Shown: one piece after another, positions 17,301 to 25,878 of the stretch | How positions within the stretch are numbered: the first letter of the stretch is position 1 | Layout of the letters: every line of letters starts with the position of its first letter | Source: Planctomicrobium piriforme | Lineage (GTDB): Bacteria > Planctomycetota > Planctomycetia > Planctomycetales > Planctomycetaceae | Direction: 5' to 3' | DNA: 64,000 nt | Assembly (NCBI RefSeq): GCF_900113665.1 | Contig: NZ_FOQD01000025.1 | Location: forward strand, 1-64,000 | The notes under the pieces: model-generated | What the model saw: the letters and a program-made list of their open reading frames with translations, nothing else | Told to the model about the DNA's origin: nothing | Databases searched by the model: none | Translations under genes and position numbers: made by a program

Positions 17301-20036
17301 GCCGAGGCCGTTGGTGTTAACCGTGTTGCCCTGCATGAAGATCTGGTTCTCGGTCGTGACGTTCGTCAGGTCGTACTGAATCCCGTTGCCGGCGTTGTTG
17401 GTGACAATGCTGTTCAGAATCGGGATGTTGATGTTGGAACCGGCTCCCGCAGCAGAGAGGTCAATGCCTGACCCGGTGCCGGATGTGGCGCCGTTGCTGT
17501 CGAAGGTATTGCCGATCGTGCTGCCGGCCGTCGGGTCGCCGATGATCATGTTGATCACGCTGCCGCTGGCCGCCCGGGCGACGAGTCCGTCGTCACCGTT
17601 CGAGTTGAACGCGTTTCCGATGATCGGATCGACAACCGTGACGGTGCTGCCGACGGAGGCGAAGATGTCGAGGCCGTCGTCGGTGTTGCCGTTAAACTCG
17701 TTCTGGTTGGCGGCAGAGCCGTCGCCGATCCCTGCCAGGCTGATCGTTCCGGTGGTTGCCCGGATATTCAGGCCGTCGATGGCGTTGTTGTTGAACTGGT
17801 TGTTCAGCATCGGATCGAGCAGGGTGATCGTGCCGCTGGTGTTCGCGTTCAGGATGGCGCCGCTGCCGGTGCCCCCGGTCATCACGTTGTTGTTGAACGT
17901 GTTGAGCTGCACCAGACTGCCGGCTCCGGTGGCAATGGCCTGGAACCCAGCCGAGTTCGCACGGGTGCTGCCGGTGATGGTGTTGTCTTCAACGGCAAGT
18001 CCCATCTGGCCGCCAGCGGAGGCGGTCGCGACGATGCCGGCGCCCGAGTTGGTGATGGTGTTGCGGAGGACGCCGAGTTCGAAGTCTTCGCCGGCCGGAT
18101 GCACGGTACCGGTCGGAGTGGTCGCAGTGCCGCTGGCGATCATGGCCGTGCCAGCTCCGGTACTGTTCAGGACAATCCCGGCCGCGGTGCCGCCGTTGCT
18201 GAAGTTGGTAATGACATTGTCGTTGACGCCCAGATTGAGCGTGCCAGCAGTGTGATTGACTCGAATCGCCTGCTGCGAGACACCTGGAGTACCGGTGAAC
18301 GTGTTATCGATGATCGACCCGATACCCGCGAGAGCGAAGCCGTTGGCTCCGATTGTGGTATTGCTGTCGATGCTGATGCCGTTGACGACGTTCTGCAGCG
18401 TATTGCCGTGGATGTAGAAGCCGTTGGTGGTCGTGAGGGTATCGATGCCGTTGGCAGTGTTGCCGGCGTCGATGGTGAAGCCGTAGACCTCGTTGCTGTT
18501 GCCGGCGATGGTGACCACGTTGGTGCCCGGCGCGCCGCTGTTGCTGATGGTCGGACGCGATCCATCCGGTGCGCCGTCATCACGTGTGGGCAGATTCGTC
18601 GGGGTGAACACGTTGCCGAACCAGGCGTCGATGGAGTACGGAGTTCCGGCGACATCGCCAATCAGCCGCTGGCCTGTGTAACTGCCGGCCGGGCCGTTCA
18701 CGAGAGTGATGCCAGTGTTCAGGTTGGCGTCAGACGTGGGGTCGGTGTTCCGGCGAACGTAAACGATCTGATAGCGGTTCGGATCGGCGTCGGCCGCGTA
18801 TTCGGTTGTCGACGCATACGGGTTCTCGATCGTGCCGTCTCCGCCAGGAGCCGCTGTGGGATCGATATAGACAATGGTGATTGTGACGCCGTTTGGATCT
18901 TCAGCCAGGATATTGGCCGAGGTTGACGACTTGCCTGTCGGCACGCGGTAACGACGCTGCACCGACTGGGTCATGTAGGTCTGCACCGGAGCGCGGCGGA
19001 AGAACCGACGCGGAGCCCCCGAGGGAACCGTCCATTCGAAGTTCAGCGAGAAGAGCGATTTGAAAATGTGGTCGTAGGTGTAGATTCCGTTCATCCAGAA
19101 GTTCTCGGTGATCTGGGCCTGCGTGCGGACGCTGGCGCCCGTTGCACTGCCGATCGTCGAGTTGTTCAGAACGTAGGCGCCCAGGCCCAGGTCGAAGCCG
19201 TAACGTCCCAGCACTGGCATGGGAACGGCGACTTCCCAGTCATACGACTGCAAAGCCTGTTCGAAGAAGGTCGTCCGGATAACGGCAATGTTGTTACCGA
19301 GAAAGTTCGGCGTGCCGTCGGAAAAGCCTGTCGAGGTCGAAGTACCGCCGACGGGAACCGAGAAGTTCCCCCGCAAGCTGTAGTACTGGCCGATATTTTC
19401 GAAGCTGCCGCCGAGCTGGTTGTAGCTGCGGCGATGTCCGTTGTCGTAATCCCACCAGAACGACCCGCCGTAAACGCGGTCGCGAGAGGGGCTGTAGAAC
19501 CGCTGTCCGACGCCGAGGTTCGCGGCGGCCATGCCGTAGTCGGTGACGTTAATGCGGGGGTTCACCCACAGCAAAGACGTATCGACCGAACCGGTGATCG
19601 GCACGAAGGCGTTGAAGTTCTGGTACCCGCCGCTGTAACCGTACTGGTCCAGGTTCACGCGGCCGAAGCGCCACAGAATCTGGTTGACGTTGTTCATGCT
19701 CGCATAGCCGAGCCCGTCATCGTTGGGGACCATCGCCCCCTCGAACGCCGGTGCCGTGGGACCGAGCACGCGCTCTGGCTCCAGGCCGCTGGGCCCTTGC
19801 GGCGGCGGCACGAAGGTGGCTTGCGCCTGCGTCACACTGGCGGAGGCGCTATGGCCCATGCGCACTGAGGCCGTTTCGTCGGAAATGACGAGTTTGGCTT
19901 CGTCTGAGATGACGAGCCGCGCTTCGTCTTCCGCCGGATCGTCTTCCGGAAAGATGATCGGTTCGGGCCAGGCCGGAGTCGACAGACCCAGACAAATGGC
20001 AACCATCGCCAGCCAGCGCTTACTTGCGTGTTTCAT
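14373..20036 (-). CDS. Giant inverse-autotransporter-like adhesin with beta-helix passenger
   Basis: A 1887-residue surface protein. A signal peptide (residues 1 to about 24) is followed by an acidic, Ala/Pro-rich linker with a short duplicated motif (RLVISDEA, KLVISDET). About residues 117-362 show alternating aromatic/glycine beta strands (WVNPRINVTDYG, YGGSFWWDYDNG, YSLRGNFSVPVGG) like the N-terminal barrel of intimin/invasin-type inverse autotransporters. From about residue 387, starting with VYIDPTAAPGGDGTIENPYA, there are some 1300 residues of right-handed beta-helix repeats rich in GN.I..N and NGI units. A C-terminal domain of about 100 residues ends in GWGTF. ATG 20036 has GGAG at 6-nt spacing and yields a good signal peptide; upstream in-frame starts at 20054 and 20105 are less likely. 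It is transcribed alone. Confidence 0.85.
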   Translation of the reverse strand: MKHASKRWLAMVAICLGLSTPAWPEPIIFPEDDPAEDEARLVISDEAKLVISDETASVRMGHSASASVTQAQATFVPPPQGPSGLEPERVLGPTAPAFEGAMVPNDDGLGYASMNNVNQILWRFGRVNLDQYGYSGGYQNFNAFVPITGSVDTSLLWVNPRINVTDYGMAAANLGVGQRFYSPSRDRVYGGSFWWDYDNGHRRSYNQLGGSFENIGQYYSLRGNFSVPVGGTSTSTGFSDGTPNFLGNNIAVIRTTFFEQALQSYDWEVAVPMPVLGRYGFDLGLGAYVLNNSTIGSATGASVRTQAQITENFWMNGIYTYDHIFKSLFSLNFEWTVPSGAPRRFFRRAPVQTYMTQSVQRRYRVPTGKSSTSANILAEDPNGVTITIVYIDPTAAPGGDGTIENPYASTTEYAADADPNRYQIVYVRRNTDPTSDANLNTGITLVNGPAGSYTGQRLIGDVAGTPYSIDAWFGNVFTPTNLPTRDDGAPDGSRPTISNSGAPGTNVVTIAGNSNEVYGFTIDAGNTANGIDTLTTTNGFYIHGNTLQNVVNGISIDSNTTIGANGFALAGIGSIIDNTFTGTPGVSQQAIRVNHTAGTLNLGVNDNVITNFSNGGTAAGIVLNSTGAGTAMIASGTATTPTGTVHPAGEDFELGVLRNTITNSGAGIVATASAGGQMGLAVEDNTITGSTRANSAGFQAIATGAGSLVQLNTFNNNVMTGGTGSGAILNANTSGTITLLDPMLNNQFNNNAIDGLNIRATTGTISLAGIGDGSAANQNEFNGNTDDGLDIFASVGSTVTVVDPIIGNAFNSNGDDGLVARAASGSVINMIIGDPTAGSTIGNTFDSNGATSGTGSGIDLSAAGAGSNINIPILNSIVTNNAGNGIQYDLTNVTTENQIFMQGNTVNTNGLGGILVTATGVSGGIDEISLDGNQVNQNQNGDGVQVNLANIGGPGVGSINITNSEIFGNVNGNGVNVALNNAPLGVLNISGNDAAATAGTQGISGNTLDGILVNTSNGSDIASMLIDSNLIDANGTNGIEFLVSASTLPAPAAPGPSLISNNTITNQVAGDGIRIINPDAGGSPIGIDLLANNISTNGGNGLNVSLDANNVMLLQSQDNIYSQNTLNGVNLAVSNTADLTFNSDGDTVNGNGTGGVIVDLNNNATYTSTMTDTTVSGNTGNGIFVDASGASTYNLTVGSLTGPTSTVSGNIDVGIGALQTGTSNGTLTVLNTVVSNTTSSNTVGSLFNGEGISAVLRGSSILNGTVQASQILDNAGSGIRVTTTGNNLGTFSQVQSFLIGGATSDLGNLIQGNNVHGIEFLRTANGRIGNVTPVTIQNNVIQQNTIDGINLSSRNALLQDRYVISTNDILDNGGDGIQLDVQADALLNADIDNNLIDGNQANGILTTEQVNAASDARTVSGDWTRNLITNNIGNGIQLTSHTDNLNIGSETDTTLANLIAGNHVDGIDIVGATIVSIANNQIEDNFLHGIDIGGVTFKDVRVVANHITGNGFGTNPGNEVGDGIEFNNGSALGTMNLTVLGNTIDFNAGRGIDILNQGQAFSTIVIASGTNVGNGNNGGNIINANGGEGIYVVNTASTTQTQNGPTPRAADPNNPEGAGTFDGMNADGALINNAFLDITIDNTLVVGNGQNSDFSATGIVFRVGTTGGNYGFNSPGGFASLGNGGIVASVTGNSLGGNFGDDIYFGSFTSTVDPGTTQGTWNQTTFTITGNSYQGDPLARMDLTFTSNNSFEAAALNNPGAYYDNAEPVFKSRLNSIQAPDIAGPFASATRRRNAQRLADRSYPSGQVLPPNPSPDGLTFQYAGMGDSTFRLNTSTSGETYNSLTALGFLIDNPFTGSPIDNTADFRGVFYNIGGNTQNSPWGWGTF

Positions 20037-20565
20037 CGATTGCTCCAGCGTCATGCTGACAATCTCTCGTTCGGAGGAGTCCAAAGGCCGCCCGCCCAGT
20101 TCCACTGGACGGCGTACAGTCCGCCTGTTCGTATCAGTCTGAGGGGTGTCGGCCCGCTCGCACTGCCGTCAACGCCGATTGAAAGCTGCACAAACTGCGC
20201 AGCCTCTGCCCGAACGCTGTCCGTATTCCGAATATGACGGTCCTGCCGAAAATGACAGTTATCCTGTTCAATCGGCCCGGCGACCGTCCGGAATTCAAGT
20301 GAAATGACGATCAGGCAAGATTTAGCGGTTAGTCGGGTTGTAGCGCTGCTGAGGCGGATCGCAGCGATTTACCCAAACTTCCCAGTCCCAGCGATGATTC
20401 CATTGTCGAAGCATTCCGGCAGATTCTGCCGCAGGAAACGGGGCCCGACTGGTCGCAATTTGACCAGTAATGGAATATCTTATTGTGATTGGAGATCCGA
20501 CCGAACGCCGACCATCGCGATCGAACCGCGTTCTGAAATGTCCACCACACCTTGAGGAGATCTCA
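20037..20565. other. Divergent promoter region, no gene seen
   Basis: This is the shared upstream DNA of the adhesin (-) and the small lipoprotein (+). The only structure noticed is a dyad TATTCCGAATA at 20224-20234, about 190 bp upstream of the adhesin start, which might bind a regulator. Confidence 0.4.
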
Positions 20566-20766
20566 ATGAAGAACCTGAGTGCTGTTCTGACCGCCGCCCT
20601 GCTGGCCATCTGCACCGTGGGCTGCGCCCCGCCGGCAGCCAAAGAGCCCGCTGCTCCTCCTGCCGCAGCTCCGGTTGAACCGGCGCCCGCTCATCCTCCG
20701 GAAACGACGACTCCGTCGACCGAGACCCCTCCGGTGAAGCCCGAAGGCGGCAGCACCGCTCCGTAA
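20566..20766 (+). CDS. Small Pro/Ala-rich lipoprotein
   Basis: A 66-residue lipoprotein. A hydrophobic signal (MKNLSAVLTAALLAICTVGC) ends in a lipobox-like cysteine at residue 20. The remaining 46 residues are nearly all Pro, Ala, Glu and Thr, so they should be an extended, disordered spacer. GAGGAG precedes the ATG at good spacing. No family is recognised. It shares a bidirectional terminator with glnA. Confidence 0.75.
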   Translation: MKNLSAVLTAALLAICTVGCAPPAAKEPAAPPAAAPVEPAPAHPPETTTPSTETPPVKPEGGSTAP

Positions 20767-20840
20767 TCGAGCGTGTGGCGACGTTGCTTCGCTGGTCTGA
20801 ATGACCGCAGCCAGGCACGCCGAACAAATCAAAAGAGAAA

Positions 20841-20867
20841 GAGCCCTGGGGACAGTCCCCAGGGCTC
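20841..20867. terminator. Bidirectional terminator between the lipoprotein and glnA
   Basis: A perfect 12-bp GC-rich stem (GAGCCCTGGGGA/TCCCCAGGGCTC) with a 3-nt loop is extended by AAA/TTT pairs, with a T-run on the plus side and one on the minus side. It serves two convergent genes. Confidence 0.9.
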
Positions 20868-20919
20868 TTTTCGATTTCTAAGGCCAGAATTCACTTTGCC
20901 GCAAAGTGGGTCACATGCT

Positions 20920-22332
20920 TTACATATCGTAGTACATGGCGAATTCCCACGGATGCGGACGCTCCCGCAGGGCGTTCACCTCGTGCGTCTGCTTGTACCA
21001 GATCCAGGTGTCGATCACGTCTTCCGTGAACACATCACCCCGCAGCAGAAATCCATCGTCATCCCGCAACGCCAGCAAAGCCTCCCCCAGCGACGAGGGG
21101 ACTTTGGCGAAATCGGCCAGTTCCTCAGGGCTGAGGTCGTAGATGTCCTTGTCGAGCGGCAGGCCGGGATCGATCCGATTCTGGATGCCGTCCAGTGCCG
21201 CCATCAGCACCGCGGACATCGCCAGGTACGGATTGCACGTCGGATCGGGACAGCGGTACTCGAACCGCTTGGTCTCGACAGACGAGGCATGCACCGGAAT
21301 CCGGATCGCCGCAGAGCGATTCCGGAAGCTGTAGGTTTGATTGACCGGGGCATCGAATCCCGGCACGGTGCGCTTGTAGCTGTTCGTCGTCGGGCAGCAA
21401 AAGGCAAAAAGTGCCGGAGTGTGTTTGAGAATCCCACCCATCGCATGCAGGGCGAGTTCGCTCAGCCCTCCATAACCGGAGCCGGCAAACAGGGTGTGTC
21501 CCTGCTTCCACAGTGAGAAGTGCATGTGGAGGCCGGAACCATTGTCGTTCCAGAGCGGCTTGGCCATGAAGGTGGCCGTCTTGCCGACCTTGGCCGCCAC
21601 GTTCTTTACGATGTACTTGAACCGCAGCAGGTTGTCGGCCGACTGCAACAGCGGCCCGAACTGCAGGTCGACCTCGCATTGTCCGCCGGTTGCCACTTCA
21701 TGATGTTGCCCGCCGATTTCGACGCCGCAGGCCTGGCAGATCAGCATGATCTCGGTGCGGAGATCCTGCAGGGTGTCGCCAGGGGGCATCGGAAAATAGC
21801 CCTCCCGACGGCGGATGCGGTGCCCGCGGTTGGAATCGGCCTTGGCCGAACCCCGGTTCCACTCCCCCTCAACGCTGTCGATGTGGTAGTAGCCTTCGTG
21901 TTCGTTTTGGTCGAAGCGGACATCGTCGAAGACGAAGAACTCGGGCTCCAGGCCGAAGTTCGCCACGTCGGCGATGCCGGTCGACTTCATGTAGGCTTCC
22001 GCCTTCCGGGCGACATTCCGGGGATCGCGGGCGTAGTCTTTCCGCGTGATCGGATCCTGGATATTGCACGTCATTGCCAGGGTCGACTTCATAAAGGGGT
22101 CAACCATGGCCGTTTCCGGCTGGGGCACCACGAGCATGTCGCTCTCGTTGATCGCCTGCCAGCCGCGGATGGAAGATCCGTCGAACGTCAGGCCATCCTC
22201 GAAGCTCCGTTCCGTCAGGGCTTTGACCGGAATCGTGAAGTGCTTCTGGGTGCCGGGGAAATCCATGAACCGTAAATCGATGGCCTGGATCTCGTTCTGG
22301 CGGCAGAGCGCCAGCACTTCCCGCGGAGTCAT
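20920..22332 (-). CDS. glnA: Glutamine synthetase type I
   Basis: Makes glutamine from glutamate, ammonia and ATP. The 470-residue length fits GSI. Visible motifs are LTFDGSSIRGW (beta-grasp), FGLEPEFFVFD (metal ligands), NDNGSGLHMHFSLW, the nucleotide loop KRTVPGFDAPVN, and RIP. The segment DIYDLSPEE carries the tyrosine that GlnE adenylylates in GSI-beta enzymes, so control by adenylylation is possible. ATG 22332 has AGGAA in place and fits the family start; eight upstream in-frame codons are ignored. A 12-bp dyad lies 34 nt upstream. Confidence 0.96.
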   Translation of the reverse strand: MTPREVLALCRQNEIQAIDLRFMDFPGTQKHFTIPVKALTERSFEDGLTFDGSSIRGWQAINESDMLVVPQPETAMVDPFMKSTLAMTCNIQDPITRKDYARDPRNVARKAEAYMKSTGIADVANFGLEPEFFVFDDVRFDQNEHEGYYHIDSVEGEWNRGSAKADSNRGHRIRRREGYFPMPPGDTLQDLRTEIMLICQACGVEIGGQHHEVATGGQCEVDLQFGPLLQSADNLLRFKYIVKNVAAKVGKTATFMAKPLWNDNGSGLHMHFSLWKQGHTLFAGSGYGGLSELALHAMGGILKHTPALFAFCCPTTNSYKRTVPGFDAPVNQTYSFRNRSAAIRIPVHASSVETKRFEYRCPDPTCNPYLAMSAVLMAALDGIQNRIDPGLPLDKDIYDLSPEELADFAKVPSSLGEALLALRDDDGFLLRGDVFTEDVIDTWIWYKQTHEVNALRERPHPWEFAMYYDM

Positions 22333-22365
22333 GCAGAGTTCCTGACTGATAACCAATGAGACATG

Positions 22366-22397
22366 TTTGACAGCCCTACGATAGCAGGGCTGTCAAA
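22366..22397 (-). terminator. Dyad between recA and glnA
   Basis: TTTGACAGCCCT and AGGGCTGTCAAA form a perfect 12-bp stem with an 8-nt loop just past the recA stop. There is no U-tract on the minus strand, and the glnA ATG is only 34 nt further on, so it may also be a leader structure or operator for glnA. Confidence 0.55.
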
Positions 22398-22409
22398 TCG
22401 CGCGCCTCT

Positions 22410-23474
22410 TTATTGTGACGCCTCGTCCCCTCCGCCGCCAGCACTCTTGATCAAGTCTTTCTCCGCCAACACTTTCTGCTTGAGTTCCTGCAGCAATTCG
22501 GGGTGTTCTTCCAGGTGAGTGCGGGACTTTTCCCGACCCTGACCGAGCTTGATGTCCCCGTAGGTGAACCAGGCCCCGCTCTTCTGAACGATTTTCTGAA
22601 TCACGGCCAGATCCAGCACGTCCCCTTCCATACTGATGCCGCGACTGCCGAGCATGTCGAATTCCGCCACGCGGAACGGGGGAGCGACCTTGTTCTTGAC
22701 CACTTTCCCCTTCATGCGGATGCCGATCGTTTCATCGCCATCTTTCAGAGTGGCGATGCGCCGAACATCCACGCGGCACGAACTATAGAATTTCAGAGCC
22801 CGACCCCCGGGAGTCGTTTCCGGGCTACCGAACATGACCCCGATTTTCTCGCGGATCTGGTTGATGAAGATCACGCAAGTCTTCGCCTTCGCGATGACGC
22901 CGGTCAGCTTGCGCATCGCCTGGCTCATCATACGGGCCTGCAAACCGACGTGTTTGTCGCCGATTTCGCCGTCGAGTTCCGCCTTGGGGACCAGAGCCGC
23001 GACCGAGTCGACCACGATAATGTCGACCGCGTTCGACTTGATCAGCATTTCTGCAATCTGCAGTCCTTCTTCGCCGTAACTCGGCTGGCTGACAAGCAGT
23101 TCTTCCAGATTGACACCGAGCTTCCGGGCCCAGGCGGGGTCCAAAGCATGTTCCGCATCGATAAACGCCGCAATCCCCCCCTTGCGCTGGGCATCAGCCA
23201 CGGCGTGCAGGGCGAGTGTCGTTTTTCCGCTCGATTCCGGGCCAAACAGCTCAATGATGCGGCCGCGGGGAAATCCGGAGCCTCCCAAGGCCAGGTCCAG
23301 GGAAAGCGCTCCCGTCGAGATGCCGTCGATCGCGGCTCCCGACGTTTCGTTCAGGCGCATGATCGAGCCTTCGCCGAACGTCTTGTGAATCTGCCCGAGC
23401 GCGTTCTGCAACACGCCGTCCGATTCCTTGGAACCACCGGTATCGGACTTCTTTGCAACTTTCGACTTGGCCAT
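22410..23474 (-). CDS. recA: Recombinase RecA
   Basis: ATP-dependent strand-exchange protein for homologous recombination and SOS induction. The 354-residue length is normal. Motifs: Walker A GPESSGKT, Walker B IIVVDSVAALVP, the L2-region GVMFGSPETTPGGRALKF with the INQIREKIG segment, and a Lys/Glu-rich C-terminus. It begins at MAKSKVAKKS. A promoter resembling the sigma70 consensus is seen at 23629-23656. Confidence 0.98.
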   Translation of the reverse strand: MAKSKVAKKSDTGGSKESDGVLQNALGQIHKTFGEGSIMRLNETSGAAIDGISTGALSLDLALGGSGFPRGRIIELFGPESSGKTTLALHAVADAQRKGGIAAFIDAEHALDPAWARKLGVNLEELLVSQPSYGEEGLQIAEMLIKSNAVDIIVVDSVAALVPKAELDGEIGDKHVGLQARMMSQAMRKLTGVIAKAKTCVIFINQIREKIGVMFGSPETTPGGRALKFYSSCRVDVRRIATLKDGDETIGIRMKGKVVKNKVAPPFRVAEFDMLGSRGISMEGDVLDLAVIQKIVQKSGAWFTYGDIKLGQGREKSRTHLEEHPELLQELKQKVLAEKDLIKSAGGGGDEASQ

Positions 23475-24043
23475 GTTTCTTCCTTAAAGACGATCAATCC
23501 TGAAAGCGGTCGATCCGACCCGTGCGGCCCGACTGAAGCCATCCCCCCCTTTTGACAATGCATTCAGGGGGCGGCGGCGAACTGTCCCGTTCCGATGCGG
23601 CGGCGACAGATAGTGAACATCGGAACACACTATAGCAATCCTGCACTCTCTTTCAATTGATCTTTTCCGTCGATTCAGCCGGCAGAATCAAATCCGTCAG
23701 GCTCACCGTTTCCGAATTCTGGCGTCAAGGACGGTTGAGACCGCTCCAATGGTCCGGTAGACTCCCTGATCTGTTTTTTGGGGGCGGAGTTAGGTCGAAC
23801 GCGAACGCCGGCAACGTGGCCGGTGTCAGGCCGCCAGGAGCCAGCCGGTTGGCTCCTGGATGGAATCGGGCCTGTGCTCATCTGATTTTGTCGCGCAGGG
23901 GCGTCGGCAAAACGGCTTTCATCAGCCAGCAGTCATGAGTCGCGGTCTACCCACGGTTTCACCAGACTGGTCCCACTGAAAACAGTGTCGCCTCAATTTC
24001 AACTGCAGATCAATTGCCAGCCTGCTGGCAGGAATCCGACGTC
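23475..24043. other. Divergent recA/ilvN leader region
   Basis: No gene is seen. It contains the recA promoter and, on the plus side about 185 bp before ilvN, a 10-bp stem (CCAGGAGCCA/TGGCTCCTGG, 23834-23859) with a 6-nt loop. No U-tract or leader peptide that would indicate ilv attenuation was found. Confidence 0.45.
23629..23656 (-). promoter_or_regulatory. recA promoter
   Basis: On the minus strand TTGAAA and TATAGT are separated by 16 bp, followed at once by a direct repeat GTTC-N4-GTTC (23615-23626) where a repressor could block initiation. The spacing does not match the known GTTC-N7-GTTC LexA box of alphaproteobacteria, so an SOS operator is only suggested. Confidence 0.55.
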
Positions 24044-24589
24044 ATGAGACACATTCTCTCCGCACTTGTGATGAACCAGCCAGGCGTGCTGGCGCATATC
24101 TCCGGCATGATGGCCTCCCGCGCCTTCAACATCGACAGCCTCGCTGTCGGGCCGACCGAGAACCCCGATTTCTCCCGCATGACTTTCGTCGTCAACGGCG
24201 GCGACCGCGTCCTCGATCAGGTGCGCAAGCAGCTTGAGAAAATCGTCACCGTGGTCCAGGTGGTCGATTACATGAACGAAGACTACGTCGAACGCGATCT
24301 GATGTTGATCAAAGTTCATACCGCTTCGTCCGAGGTCCGCAGCCAGTTGAAAGAACTCGTTGACATTTTCCGTGCCCGGATTGTCGACGTCGGCAACGAA
24401 CAGCTGATGATCGAAATCTCGGGGCAGGAAAAGAAGATCGAAGCGTTCATCGACGCGGTTCGCCCGTTCGGGATTCTCGAAATGGCCCGCACCGGCCGCA
24501 TCGCCCTCGCCCGCAAGGCCAACATGTCGGCCGAAGTCGCCGTGGGCGACCCAACGCACGCCAGCGACCTGACGGAACAACAGGCGTAA
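24044..24589 (+). CDS. ilvN: Acetolactate synthase small subunit
   Basis: Regulatory subunit of acetohydroxyacid synthase, the first common enzyme of branched-chain amino acid synthesis; it confers valine feedback. The 181-residue protein has an N-terminal ACT domain (LVMNQPGVLAHISGM, then FNIDSLAVGPTE) and the usual C-terminal domain (RPFGILEMARTGRIAL). ATG 24044 follows AGGAA. The catalytic subunit gene is not in the window. ilvC follows 162 bp downstream, beyond repeat DNA. Confidence 0.95.
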   Translation: MRHILSALVMNQPGVLAHISGMMASRAFNIDSLAVGPTENPDFSRMTFVVNGGDRVLDQVRKQLEKIVTVVQVVDYMNEDYVERDLMLIKVHTASSEVRSQLKELVDIFRARIVDVGNEQLMIEISGQEKKIEAFIDAVRPFGILEMARTGRIALARKANMSAEVAVGDPTHASDLTEQQA

Positions 24590-24590
24590 G

Positions 24591-24724
24591 GAGTCCAGAG
24601 TCGAGTGTCCAGAGTCCAGAGCCAGAAAAATGCTGGCGACTTTCGCTAAACTCTCATCGCTCAACGACTTCTTGCTGAAAACCAATTACTGATAACCCAT
24701 TGCTGAATGCTGAAAGCTGACAGC
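24591..24724. repeat. Quasi-periodic repeats between ilvN and ilvC
   Basis: Two types follow each other: GAGTCCAGAG-like units (24591-24623), then CTCATCGCTCAACG / TTGCTGAAA / TGCTGAATGCTGAAAGCTGA units (24651-24724). They fill nearly the whole spacer of a biosynthetic pair that would normally be tightly spaced. Confidence 0.7.
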
Positions 24725-24751
24725 TTCCCTACTCTTAAAGGCTCCATCACG

Positions 24752-25756
<1,005 letters not shown>

Positions 25757-25786
25757 GCTTGAGACCTGAGGCGTGAGGCTTGAGGA
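25757..25786. repeat. Quasi-periodic repeat directly after ilvC
   Basis: GGCTTGAGACCTGAGGCGTGAGGCTTGAGG begins on the base after the ilvC stop codon, the same type as at 2556 and 54950. Confidence 0.75.
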
Positions 25787-25820
25787 AATAAATTACCTCA
25801 ACCGGCCCGATTGAATTTCG

Positions 25821-25859
25821 AACGCCTTGCACTGCATGATTGCGGTGCAAGGCGTTTTT
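25821..25859 (+). terminator. ilvC terminator
   Basis: A 12-bp stem (AACGCCTTGCAC/GTGCAAGGCGTT) with a 12-nt loop is followed by a run of five T. The next gene starts 20 nt later. Confidence 0.85.
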
Positions 25860-25878
25860 CTTTGAAGGATCGGTCGGC

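Noticed and set aside
16380..18255. Long plus-strand open frames (16380-17471, 17386-18255) inside the adhesin region
   Set aside because: They are antisense shadows of the repetitive beta-helix coding sequence; their low-complexity Val/Asp/Ala products reflect the GC-rich third positions of the adhesin.
23615..23626. Standard LexA box at recA
   Set aside because: It fits neither the Gram-positive GAAC-N4-GTTC dyad nor the alphaproteobacterial GTTC-N7-GTTC repeat; kept only as a candidate finding.
23834..23859. ilv attenuator ahead of ilvN
   Set aside because: A stem is present, but there is no leader peptide rich in Ile/Val/Leu codons and no U-tract.
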